A DNA stretch of 64,000 nt from Rhizopus sp. PT2906 (lineage: Eukaryota > Mucoromycota > Mucoromycetes > Mucorales > Rhizopodaceae). Shown here in pieces: positions 35,450 to 46,606 of this stretch. The notes beneath the pieces were generated by a model that saw only the letters and a program-made list of their open reading frames with translations, was not told where the DNA came from and did no database searches. The DNA lies in NCBI GenBank assembly GCA_025529335.1, contig JAMYHX010000221.1, forward strand, positions 1 through 64,000. Direction: 5' to 3'. The first letter of the stretch is position 1, and the number at the start of each line of letters is the position of its first letter. Both the position numbers and the translations under genes were made by a program.

Positions 35450-35700
35450 TGCGCGTGTATGTTGAGCTTATTATTATTTACCCCTTGATCTGAACAATAG
35501 GTGTTTTCTTTGGCATAATATCATCTAGAATAGGTTCAAGCGCGGGATAGTCCTCTGCGAGCTTTGAACGAATGTTTCTTTGAACAGAAGATTTCAATTG
35601 CGACTGTCCAGCAATGTTTTCTGAAAAGTTAAATCTGACAACAATAAGTCTTTTAGTCTCTTTTCTTTTTTACTTTCTTTTTACTTTACTTTTTAAACAT
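34877..35700 (-). CDS. TMA20: Tma20/MCTS1-like PUA-domain translation factor
   Basis: Five or so exons starting with a tiny 11-nt first exon (35700-35690, MFKK) and continuing at 35634 with [20 protein letters not shown], the typical MCTS1 N-terminus. Later parts: [59 protein letters not shown] and [17 protein letters not shown] at the end. The C-terminal half is a PUA RNA-binding domain. With Tma22/DENR this factor releases deacylated tRNA and recycles 40S subunits after termination. The second intron carries a 35-nt homopolymer. Family identity is clear from the motifs. Confidence 0.93.
35414..35448. repeat. 35-nt poly(T) tract in a TMA20 intron
   Basis: An uninterrupted run of 35 T on the plus strand (poly-A on the coding strand) lies in the second intron of the TMA20 gene. 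Its length makes it a likely variable or mis-sequenced site. Confidence 0.9.
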
Positions 35701-36039
35701 TTTCTAAATTGTCAAAAAATAAAGGAAACAAACACAAACTTTTTTGATTTCTTTTTCTTGCTGACTTTGACCAAGTCACAAAACCATCCTGATTCAATGG
35801 GTTCTACGAGTTTAGTGCATATAAATGCCACAATATAGAATATTTGTAGTTATTACAATGCTGAATTCGATTATTTATATTCAATTGACCTTGAAACAAC
35901 TTGGGTGTATGAGTAGAATCTAGTCTTATTTTCTCTTTTTCAAGTTTCTGTTGCCAAGTCTATTTGTATCACGTGTTTCAGCAATAAACCAAGGCTGTGC
36001 ACTCTTCTTTTTTATAAATAATCCCCCTCACTTTGTGTT
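35701..36039. promoter_or_regulatory. Shared divergent upstream region of TMA20 and ERV46
   Basis: 339 bp separate the start codons of the two divergently read genes, so both promoters lie here. I see T-rich strings and a TATAAAT at 36013-36019 about 25 bp before the ERV46 start codon; no specific factor site was identified. Confidence 0.4.
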
Positions 36040-37536
36040 ATGGTGTCTAGTTCATTCATCAAAAGGTTTCGAAAATTAGACGCATATGCAAAGACACTAG
36101 ACGATTTTAGAGTTCGTACGGCTACAGGCGGAACTGGTAACATATGATTAGTATGTTATTTGTTACCCTTTACTGACAATTACTTTATAGTTACCATCAT
36201 CTGTGGCATCACCATCCTATTGCTCATGTTGTTTGAAACAGCAAGATACCTAACACCTGTAATGAAACCAGAAATCCTTGTTGATGGTGGAAAGATGGTA
36301 TAATCATATACTTGTATAAACAAAACGACTAATGATTCATAAAGGAAAAACTGCCTATTAAATTTGATATCACCTTTCCTCACCTTCCTTGTTACAGTAA
36401 GGACTTTTGCATATATTATACCTTTAGAGCATAGAATCTTTAATGGAGTATTGTAGTGCTTAGTCTGGACATTATGGACGAAAGTGGAGAACATGTTGCT
36501 GATTATGATCATGATGTTTATAAGGAAAGGTTAGATCCCGAGGGTAGGGTTATCCTAACCGAGAAATCAAATGGTAAAGAGATTCGAGTGTTTATACAGA
36601 AAGTCTAATATCAGTGTGTGTTAGATTTAAGCAACAGTGCAGCCAAAAAAGCAAGACAACATAGTCCTGAAGTGCCCGACAACTATTGTGGACCTTGTTA
36701 CGGTGCCAAACCACAAGAGGAATGCTGTAACTCATGTGAAGAAGTACAACGCGCCTATGCTGATGTAGGCTGGAGCACAGACCCAGATAATTTTGAACAG
36801 GTAAACAAAAAAGGTAAAAAAAAGGAGAAAACTGTATATAGTAATGCATTTTGTTACAGTGTATTCGAGAAGGTTGGAAAGAAAAGGCACAAGCTCAAGC
36901 AAAGGAAGGCTGTCGAATGCACGGAACTATATCAGTCAACAAGATTCGTGGCAACTTCCATTTCTCTGCTGGTAAAGCCTTTAGTCAAGGCGGATCACAT
37001 ATTCATGACATGAGCCAATTCCTGCACAATGATCAAAACCAAAACTTTATGCATTTCATTAAACATTTACAGTTTGGTCAACACGAATATCACTCAGAAA
37101 AGCAAAAGAGAACGAAATCAAACGAATTAATTCATCCACTTGAGAATACGAAATGGGGATCTGCCAATGGTAAGTACAATATGACGACCAGCACGCTGTA
37201 TTTACTTATTTGATTGTAGCTGCAATGATGTATCAGTACTTTTTGAAGATCGTACCAACAGAATTCCACTTTTTGAACAAAAAGAGAATTAGAACATTCC
37301 AATATTCTGTTAGCAAACAGGATCATGTAGTCAATTACTTTGGGGGACTTCCTGGAGTCTTCTTCATGCTAGACCATTCACCTATGCGAATCATCTACTC
37401 AGAAACAAAAATGTCTTTGGCAACTTACTTGACAAACATATGCGCTATCATTGGCGGTATTTTCACCGTAGCTAGCGTTATTGATGGAATTTTATATAGA
37501 GCCGAAAGGATATCAAAGCAAAGGAAGAGCATGTAA
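36040..37536 (+). CDS. ERV46: Erv46/ERGIC3-like ER-Golgi cargo receptor
   Basis: Multi-exon gene from ATG 36040. Exon 1 encodes FRKLDAYAKTLDDFRVRTATG, the conserved cytosolic start of the ERGIC family. Then comes a transmembrane helix (VTIICGITILLLMLFETARY), and the lumenal domain with LPIKFDITFPHLPCYVLSLD, the cysteine cluster CGPCYGAKPQEECCNSC, and CRMHGTISVNKIRGNFHFS. The second transmembrane helix lies near the end (LATYLTNICAIIGGIFTVAS) and the cytosolic tail is RISKQRKSM. Erv46 with Erv41 cycles in COPI/COPII vesicles and retrieves non-KDEL ER residents. At least five short introns (for example near 36137-36191 and 36299-36344) split the frame. Confidence 0.93.
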
Positions 37537-38478
37537 ATAAATTTACCAAAGTGTGACAATGGTCAAATTATGCGCGATTCTACCCGTAGTTTTCGGAAGC
37601 TAGAAAATAAAGAGGTTAGAATCCTTTTTGATCCGAGAAAAAAGGAGGTGGAGAAAGGAAAGAGAGAGAGAGGTTTATACTCTCTATTGAATGAGTATAG
37701 TAACAAACCTTTTTCATCATGTTTTCTCACTGTATTTCATCAAGAGTTGATGTTGATCTTTGTGGGGTAATTGAATGTCAGAACTGTGCAGCTGAAAGAA
37801 TATAATTCGAGCCTTGTATGAATTGAACAGCTTGCATGATTTGAACACCGGTCATTAAGCGTAAATGGGATACCGAGTCTGGTTTCATTAAGCTCTGAAT
37901 TAAATGAATATGAATAAAAGCCAATCCATACATTAGTTCGTTGTAGCAACTGTTTACAGTTATAAAATATCTTACAAACATGGACATTTACTCTTCACTT
38001 AATGGGAGACAATACCTTTTGATGGTTATGGTACCCTTGTGCTCTCCCACAACAAGCAGTATCATCAATGACGTATTGAATACTTTATGAACTTAAAATT
38101 TTGATCTCGGCAAGTTTGTCTAAAAGCTCTCTCCAACATTGCTGGAATCAAGGTTATATTTTTAGAATACGCGTCTTTCATCCTTTCCAAAAAGAAGAGG
38201 AGCCGATATTACCCATTACTTGAAGAGGAACGCAGTGACAGTTTTATTATGTGTCCCTTTTCATCAGGCAGCCTTTGAATGACCGAATAGTCTCCTCCGG
38301 ACCGGATGAGACGAAAAGGGAACACACCATCGGAGAAACACGCCTGAAGCGCTTTGTGTCATGTGAAAGTTCCCTTCATATATCATCATCATCGACACAC
38401 AGAAACTATTTAAATTCTACAGTTATTTTTCTTTTCTTCTTCTTTTCTTTACAAACATTTTTTTTCTCGAATTTAAGC
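37537..38478. promoter_or_regulatory. Intergenic and enolase upstream region
   Basis: About 940 bp. The last about 60 bp before the enolase ATG is a strong pyrimidine tract (TTTTTCTTTTCTTCTTCTTT type), common before highly expressed fungal genes. Nothing else is recognised; two overlapping frames at 37740-37987 on the minus strand look like chance. Confidence 0.4.
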
Positions 38479-39920
38479 ATGTCTGTTACCAAAGTTCACG
38501 CTCGTCAAATCTTTGATTCCCGCGGTAACCCTACTGTTGAAGTTGAAGTCACTACTGCAAAGGGAACTTTCCGTGCTGACGTTCCTTCTGGTGCCTCTAC
38601 TGGTATCCATGAAGCACTTGAACTTCGTGATAAGGTGAAGACTGAATATTGTGGAAAAGGTAAATCAATAAACACGCGTATAACAAACGCCCCGCACAGT
38701 ACGCGGTGTATATTAACATGATACATAGGTGTTTTGAAGGCTGTTGAAAACGTCAACAAGACTATTGGCCCTGCTCTTGTCGAGTCTGGATTGAGTGTTG
38801 TCGATCAAAAGGCTATTGATCAATTCCTTCTTGATTTAGATGGTACACCAAACAAGAGCAAGCTCGGTGCTAATGCCATTTTGGGCGTCTCCCTTGCTGT
38901 TGCCAAAGCCGGTGCTGCTGAAAAGGAAGTACCCTTGTATGTTCATTTTGCTGACTTGGCTGGTTCCAAGAAGCCATTTGTCTTACCTGTTCCTTCATTC
39001 AATGTCATCAACGGTGGTTCCCACGCTGGCAACAAATTGGCTATGCAGGAATTCATGATCATGCCCACCGGTGCTTCCTCATTTGCTGAAGCCATGAAGA
39101 TTGGTACCGAAGTCTATCATACATTAAAGAGCGTTATCAAGGAAAAGTATGGTCAAGATGCTACCAATGTTGGTGATGAAGGTGGATTTGCTCCCAACAT
39201 TCAAGATAATGCTGAAGGTCTCGAATTGTTGGTAACTGCCATCGAAAAGGCCGGTTATACAGGCAAGGTCAAGATCGCCATGGACTGTGCTGCCAGTGAG
39301 TTCTATGTTGATGGCAAATACGATTTGGACTTCAAGAACCCCAACTCTAACCCTGACGATCGTATCACTGGTCAACAACTTTCTGAGCTTTACAAGTCCT
39401 TTGCTGAAAAATACCCAAGTAAGTTTTAAGTCAAAAAAAAGGATGAATGTTGATATTTAATATTTTCTCCCTCTTGATAGTCGTTTCTATTGAAGATGCT
39501 TTCGAACAAGATGACTGGGAAAACTGGACTCACCTTTTGGAAACCTCAGACTTCCAACTGGTTGGTGATGATTTGACTGTTACAAACCCTAAGCGTATTG
39601 CTACTGCTATTGAAAAGAAGGCCTGTAATGCTCTTTTGTTGAAGGTAAATCAAATCGGTACAGTGACTGAATCTATCCAAGCCGCCTTGGACTCACAAAA
39701 GGCTGGTTGGGGTGTCATGGTTTCCCACCGTTCTGGTGAGACTGAAGATACCACAATTGCTGATCTTGTTGTTGGTCTTCGTACCGGTCAAATCAAGACT
39801 GGTGCTCCTTGTAGAAGTGAGCGTTTGGCTAAGCTTAACCAATTGCTTCGTATTGAAGAACAATTGGGTTCCAATGCTATCTATGCTGGCGAGAACTTCC
39901 GTAAGGCTCACGAATTGTAA
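38479..39920 (+). CDS. ENO1: Enolase (2-phosphoglycerate dehydratase)
   Basis: Exons 38479-38659, 38729-39418 and 39481-39920 give 436 residues, the usual length. Conserved parts in order: [33 protein letters not shown], the catalytic loop [20 protein letters not shown] with the substrate His and Glu, [10 protein letters not shown], metal ligand Asp in [12 protein letters not shown], metal ligand Glu in [11 protein letters not shown], metal ligand Asp in VGDDLTVTN, the catalytic Lys in [14 protein letters not shown], and [12 protein letters not shown]. It catalyses 2-phosphoglycerate to phosphoenolpyruvate in glycolysis, in the cytosol, with two Mg2+. Codon use is strongly biased (high expression). 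Confidence 0.98.
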
Positions 39921-41862
39921 TTATTTATGATATCCTCTTTCTCCACCCTTCTTGCATGTAGCAGTGAAAAGTGATTATTCTTACTTTTGTCATAAATAAA
40001 TACCAAAGAAATAAACACATTCTATTTGAATAATTCCAAAAATAGACTTGCTTGGGATGACTTTTCTGTTAGAGCATAGACTTTGTTTATTGAATATTTT
40101 AACATTCATATAATTTAATGACAGTGTAACACTATGATAATTATATCTGCCCTTTTCTGAGCGGATACATATACGACGATATATATAAGTACACTGGACG
40201 AATGTCATTTGCTATGTCGCCCATATCAAATAATTTATTGCACCTAAACACCCGGTCCTCCTGCTTAGTACTTTTATTACTGCTCTGCATCATCTGCTTA
40301 CTTACACATGAGGAACTGTCTCTGGGCTATGCAGTCCAGATAATGCTGATAACATTGAGTGAGCGTAAGAAGTCCTCTAGTGTCGCTCTGATACCAGAAA
40401 TACATCACTTTTTGATAGTGATAATGCCCTACCTTTACCGTTAATGATCATCAATCGTACAATCGCAAACTATTTTACACTTTTTGTTGCATACACCAGG
40501 TTAGTTCCTGTTTTGTAGCCTCTGGTAATGAACATGGACTTTTCCAAATATACGCATGAAGCTTCATATTCTTGGCTAGATTCTGCTGTATAAATCTCAC
40601 GTAGAGTAGTGATTTCCCAATAGATGTGTTATCGCTGTAATCTTTTCAAATCAGTACTGACATGAGAATAGTGTAGACCGCTTTCCTTAATGGGTGGATG
40701 CGTTACAACAGTTTCTCCATCTTGACAAGAAGGAATTATGATGTTTGCCTTTTTTACGTTGAAGCTAAATCCTCAAAGAAGTCTTTGGACAAATTATAAA
40801 ACAGTGAAGAGTTAATCTTTAATAATTACAAGATTGAAAGAAGAATTGCTGTTTATGAAAAAGTCCTGGATTAACGTTGTCTGACAACAAACCACCAAGA
40901 TTCGTTGGCATTACATTTAATAATTTGGCAAAAGCAATTTTTTATTTCTTCTAATAATAAAAAGAAAGCATATTGCTTTAGAGAAGAAAAATAAGAACCC
41001 CTGCTCCCCCTCCGAAGTGGGAAAGACCAGTTATCCAGTACTTCAATATCCAAGATGCTCTAGGAGCATCTCCTCAATCTCGAAATGGGCAAACTATAGA
41101 GTTCGAATGTGAAGAGAAAAAAAAAAGGATGGAATGAAAGCCTTCTTTTATAGTTTTTGGTTTGTTTACATTGTGACTTTGAAAAGCGTTCCTGAGTTGA
41201 AAATTTATGGACTGCATGAATTATTTTAAGGAGGTCATATTAAGGAAAACGCCATTCTTCACTCCTCATTGGTTGACTTTGTAGTAGGCCCGAGTTAAAA
41301 CTAAGGGAAATATATATATATATATATATCGATAAGACTATTGAATTTCTTTATTGGTGAGGATCCCACTAAAATAAAGTAAGGCTTGACGTGCTTGATA
41401 TCAATCATTACAATACTCTATACAGTAGAGCATACATTTTACTTTACATTCTCCTATCGCATCTGATGAGAATAGAAGTGCTGACAACATTGACAAATAA
41501 TCATGCTGACGACACTAATGCAAATAGCAGCCATAGATTCTCTCCCTATAAAATGCACATGCGTCTTATTTTAATATTACTCCTTACTTCTTTTCAGCAA
41601 AGAATCTAATTCGCAAGTTGTTGACTTAATAGCGTTTTTAAAGCTAAACCAGCTGAATGCAACAAACATGGCATATGTGGCTAGATGATTTCATGAATAA
41701 GCGGCCCATGGTGCACAGATAAGGAAGTAGCTATCAGACTGTCGTGTTTTGTAGGTTATCCTGTTATTATAATTCTTTATTAATAATTTTACTAATTTGA
41801 TCAATAGGTCCTTGTCATTCATATTTTTATTTTCTGCCTCCCAACAAAGTCTATTGTCTAAG
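39921..41862. other. Intergenic tract with a possible reverse-transcriptase/RNase H relic
   Basis: About 1.9 kb without an intact gene. On the minus strand around 40840-40470 stop-interrupted stretches (SLLYVRFIQQNLAKNMKLHA, then LPEATKQELTWWMQQ) recall the connection between reverse transcriptase and RNase H of gypsy- or DIRS-type retroelements, where a helix ends in ELxWW. An alternating TA run lies at 41311-41329. A plus-strand frame at 40202-40444 (80 codons) has no recognised product. Confidence 0.3.
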
Positions 41863-42871
41863 ATGACTTCGGACCAAAAGATTGCTGTAGTCAACGATTT
41901 GCATGCGAAGAAACACTTCAATTCATTGGATGAAAAATTGTTTAATACTTGCTATAAAGTAAATAGAATATTACAAAATTACGATATGAATAAAGATGAA
42001 ACAAATGACAAGTTGTATAGCTTAAGAAGTTCGGCCAGTAGCCAGGGAAAAAAGGCGGCAATAACGATAATGATATCTCGTTGGTATTTTTATAAGGAGC
42101 GCTTCTTAGATTTTTTAGCCATGCGTCCCAGAAAGAAAGCGAATCTGATCTGATTACGCCCATTCGTCAACAACCGTATCATTACACCAACAAGAGATAC
42201 AAAATACGAATGGTATGTACTATTAAAATTAAACAATAAGTTATTAATAAACCTTGTTTTAAGGGTGATATACTGACTTGTCCCAATCGTAGGTTCGTAT
42301 ACAGTGATGTTGTCTGACTTTATCTTATGGGTGGTGTCACACTCTGAGGCAAGCTTTGAAAGTGAAAAAGCAAGGAAGTTTTTCAAATGATCACTTGGAA
42401 AGTGATTTGGTAAAGCTAGGAAAAGAGATGTATCTTGGGCTAAACAAGCTGGTCAAAAGAAAAGTAAAATGGCCAAAAGTCGCTGGATTATTGCTTGAAG
42501 GTAGTTTACTTTTTTTCATTATTATTGATATATTGAACTACTGCTAACATCAGTCGAATAGTAAATCAAGCAACAGCTCATAAGATGGGCTTGCTTTATA
42601 ATGGTCAATACAGAATGGTGAAATTAAGCAAGTTTTATTTGACTAGAGATAGTGTGGATGATGTCTTGCTTGTCCCCATCCATTCTGGAAAAAACTATAC
42701 CAACTCCAGGTAAATAGTAGTTGTATTTTAACATATCTTAATAAGGCTATAGTCCAAAAGACTATAAATAGCTTATATAAAGTCATCCAAGAACCAGAGG
42801 ATTCAGTAGCTATGACACCATACATGAGATGTACGTGTGGTAGTCCTGTCGCAGTGAAAGTCGAAAAATAA
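41863..42871 (+). CDS. Orphan multi-exon protein
   Basis: I do not recognise this gene. The likely start is ATG 41863 (MTSDQKIAVVNDLHAKKHFN). The first exon runs to about 42077 and seems to splice by GTTGGT...GTCCCAG to ESESDLITPIRQQPYHYTNK. Later coding stretches are ALKVKKQGSFSNDHLESDLV, KVKWPKVAGLLLEG, RIVNQATAHKMGLLYNGQYR, DDVLLVPIHSGKNYTNSR and finally SLYKVIQEPEDSVAMTPYMR ending CTCGSPVAVKVEK with a stop at 42869. The consistent frames, short introns and lack of stops at the junctions argue for a real or only recently lost gene. Inner splice sites are uncertain. Confidence 0.5.
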
Positions 42872-43403
42872 AAGCATTTTTCTATCATAATTCTGTTACT
42901 GGCACTATAAAGCCACTTTTTCCTATCATTGTAAGGATATAACAAAGAGTCTTATTCTTATATTCAATGATCCTATTTTGACCTGTTCAATTCAAATAAC
43001 TATTGTATGTCGTGCTTAACATAATCAATGTAATGCACGCTCTCTGGGTCACGCTTTATTTTCCATATATGTATAAATAAAAAACAAATAAATATCTACT
43101 TTGGATCCAATCCTTTAGTTACCTATGTCAAGTCTAGAAAGAAACCGTTGTCTACGTTAGTATCTTGGTTGTTTGTCCAGTTATAAAGCTACTTGTTGTC
43201 TTCGCCATCCCTTGCAACTCTTTACAAAACAGCATACCAACTACTGTTTCAATATGTGTTATTGTCTAAATAAAACATCTTCACTGTATTGTACCTCTGC
43301 AATCTTTCCTTTCTTGGATGAATCTGTTGAGAAATAAAAGACTGTGCCACATGATTTTCTGTTGTTTCTTTTTATATAAAAGAAAAAAGATAGATAGAGA
43401 TTG
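42872..43403. other. Intergenic, DPP IV upstream region
   Basis: 532 bp, AT-rich. The end (TATATAAAAGAAAAAAGATAG before 43404) has a TATA-like TATATAAA about 30 bp before the ATG. No other feature is visible. Confidence 0.4.
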
Positions 43404-46400
43404 ATGCCATCCGAATCATACTTTGATGAGGAATCTGTCTCTGATTCTCAGCGATTACTTTCTACATACTCACAATCAACTGAAGACTATGAAACTGATG
43501 AAAAGTATTTAATAAAGGAGAAAAATTTACGAAAAAAGGTACGATGGAAAGACTGTCGTGTGAAAAGATATAAACAAAGGGATAGAACTTTAATTGGACC
43601 TGTCTTGGATTTCTATTGATATTGGTTATTGTTGTCTTATTATGGGCTACATCCATCACACAACTATTGGTAGAATGTATGTAGTGAATTCTCAGTTCTT
43701 TTTAATTGAAACTTTATAATATAGTCAGTACATCTGTGAATACTGAGGACATACCAGGAACGGAATCAAAGCGTTTAGAATTTGATGATGTCTTCAACTC
43801 TTCTTTTACAGTTAAAAGAGCAAGTTTAGTCTGGGTTGAGAATGGTAAAGTGTGTGTGTGTGTGTGACATAATAGATATTCATTCAATGTTGTATTAGAT
43901 CCTAGAGACGGAATTTATACTTTTAGAGATCCAATTTCTAATGATATCTTGATTGAATCTATTGAAGATAGAAAAAGTGAAGTCTTTGTAGAAGCCAAGG
44001 ACCTTGTAAGGATTGATCGTTTACACACTCTATTTATTAACTGAAAATATTTACTTAGAGAATCAAGGATCGTCTTCTTGACGTTCACTCCTTTGACCTA
44101 TCACATGACTCTAAATATCTTTTATTGAGAACAAATGTTACTAAAGTAAGATTTATATAGTTGATTACATACACACTCACTTTATTTCTTCTTTTAGCAA
44201 TGGAGACACTCATATTTATCCAGCATATACATTTACCGCAGATCAGATAAAGCACTTTTCCCTCTAACCAATGCCTCCACTGTAGACACTGAACCAAAAA
44301 TTGCTTATGCTGCATGGAGCCCTACTGGTCACAAGGTTGCTTATGTCATGAATAATGATATCTATGTCACAGATTTGAAGAACCATTATAGAATCACATT
44401 TGACGGCTCAAAGACCGTGTTTAATGGTGTACCTGACTGGGTCTATGAAGGTATACCTGACTCTGTTGCAGCTAAAAGTTCTTTTCTAATGATCCATTTA
44501 GAGGAAGTATTTGCTACAAATTTTGCTCTTTGGTGGTCTCCAGATTCTACACATATTGCCTTTTTAAAATTAGACGAGACAGAGGTACCTGAATATCATC
44601 TGCAGCTATACACAGCGTCCAGATCGAATTACCCCAAAGAGACAAATATTAAGTATCCAAAAGCAGGATCACCCAACCCAATTGTTTCCCTACATGTTCA
44701 TTCCTTTTTAACAAACGGCACAGTTGATGTTACGACCAGTAGTGAAGACAACACCATCCTACATGCAAATCAATATAAAGACTTTGCTAAAAACGATCGC
44801 TTGATTGTTGATGTTGCTTGGTGTACCTCAGCACATAGCCATTTGCTGTTTAAACAAACAAATAGGGTACAGGATCACCAATTCACTAACCTTGTCGTGC
44901 TTGATCCTTTGGACATTGGAAACTCTACCGTGCACAAGATCCAAGAATACAAGCCAAAGGATAAAGGATGGATCGATATCTCTCAATCTATGGTCTACTT
45001 GCCATCTAACAAGAGCGATCGTGTGCAGTTTCTTGATATTGCTGATAATGAAGAAGGTTTCTCTCATTTGGCTATAGTAACTGTTAAAGATAATGGTCAT
45101 ACCCAAATCTCTTGGTTGACTTCTGGAGAATGGGAAGTTGTCTCTGGGTCCGTTGAAGTAGATCCAGTGCGTCAACTTGTGTAAGTTCTTCAATGACCAT
45201 TATATACACTTTACTTATTACTCTTTGTAGACACTTTATTTCAACAGAGAGATCACCCTATGAACGTCATTTGTACAGTATCTCATTGAAGGAAGAATTC
45301 CCCGCTTCGTCCAAAGTATGTATTACATGTCCTAATAGTCCTGACGAGCATGCATACTATTCAGTTTCATTCTCTCCCAAATCTGGTTACTATATATTGA
45401 ACTATGAAGGCCCTGGTATTCCAAATACGGTTGTCAAGAAAGTCAATGATACCTCCTTCAAGGCAGTGCTAGAAGATAACCTTGACTTACGATTGCTTTT
45501 ACGAGATTACGATCTTCCCAAGATGCATATGAAGACTATTACAAGTGGTGATGTCGGTAAGTAGTTTAAAGTATACTTGTCGTGATTTACTGGCTCATTA
45601 ATTAAAATATAATAGAAATGACTGCTATGGAAGTTGTTCCTCCGGATTTTGATGCAAGCAAAAAGTACCCAGTCTTATTCCATGTTTACGGTGGCCCTGG
45701 TTCGCAGCTTGTTTCATACAAGTTTGAACTAAGCTGGCAAACGTTTGTTGCTAGTCAATTAGGATTCATTGTTGTTACTGTAGACGGAAGAGGTACGGGA
45801 TTTAGAGGCAGAAATTACAGAGTTGGTGTCAGAGGAAGGCTAGGAGAACTTGAGGTGATCGATCAAGTCAATGCTGGCAGACATTGGGCAAGTTTGGATT
45901 ACGTTGATGAATATCGTATGGCTATTTGGGGATGGTCCTACGGCGGTTATATGACCACCAGAGTCCTTGAAGCGAACAGTGGCGTGTTCTCCACCGGTAT
46001 GGCTGTAGCTCCAGTAACTGATTGGAGATTCTATGATTCTGTATACACTGAGCGTTACATGTTGACTCCAAAGTTGAATCCTCAAGGTTATAATCGTAGC
46101 GCAGTGAATAACATGACAGGATTTAAAAATGCCAAGTATCTTCTCGTACATGGAACAGGAGATGATAATGGTAGGTCAATAGCAGGTGTATCAGACAGTT
46201 ACTCATTATTGTTATCATATAGTTCATTTCCAACATAGCGCAACATTGGTTGATAAACTGACATTAGCAGATATTCACAACTATCGTGTTCACTTCTTTA
46301 CGGATAGCGATCATGCGATCAATTACCACAATGCCAATAGAAATGTGTATTATATATTAACTGAATTTTTACTGGAAAGGTACATAATATACATATAACT

Positions 46401-46506
46401 CATGAGAAGCCTTACTTATTTGACTAGTTTTGGTGGACATCAATATAAGCACATCTATAGTGAAACAAACGGCAAATTTTCAGGTCCTTTACCTGAAGAA
46501 CATTAA
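43404..46506 (+). CDS. Dipeptidyl aminopeptidase (DPP IV / Dap2-Ste13 family)
   Basis: About nine exons from ATG 43404. A short acidic cytosolic part is followed, after a 47-nt intron, by the signal anchor ([20 protein letters not shown]), making it a type II membrane protein. The beta-propeller includes [20 protein letters not shown]; its double-Glu motif, needed for binding the substrate amino terminus, appears only if the 51-nt intron near 44450-44501 is removed. The S9 hydrolase domain has [13 protein letters not shown], the nucleophile GWSYGGYMT, the Asp in [10 protein letters not shown] and the His in [10 protein letters not shown]. It removes X-Pro/X-Ala dipeptides, in yeast in the vacuole (Dap2) or Golgi (Ste13). 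Which of the two is meant cannot be told. Confidence 0.94.
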
Positions 46507-46606
46507 ATAAAATATGTCTTCCCCTCTGTGTTTCAAAAATTGAGACTGCTTTCTCCTACACAAAAAAAAAAAAAAAAAACTTACAGCATTAGTGTTTGTC
46601 TTTAAA

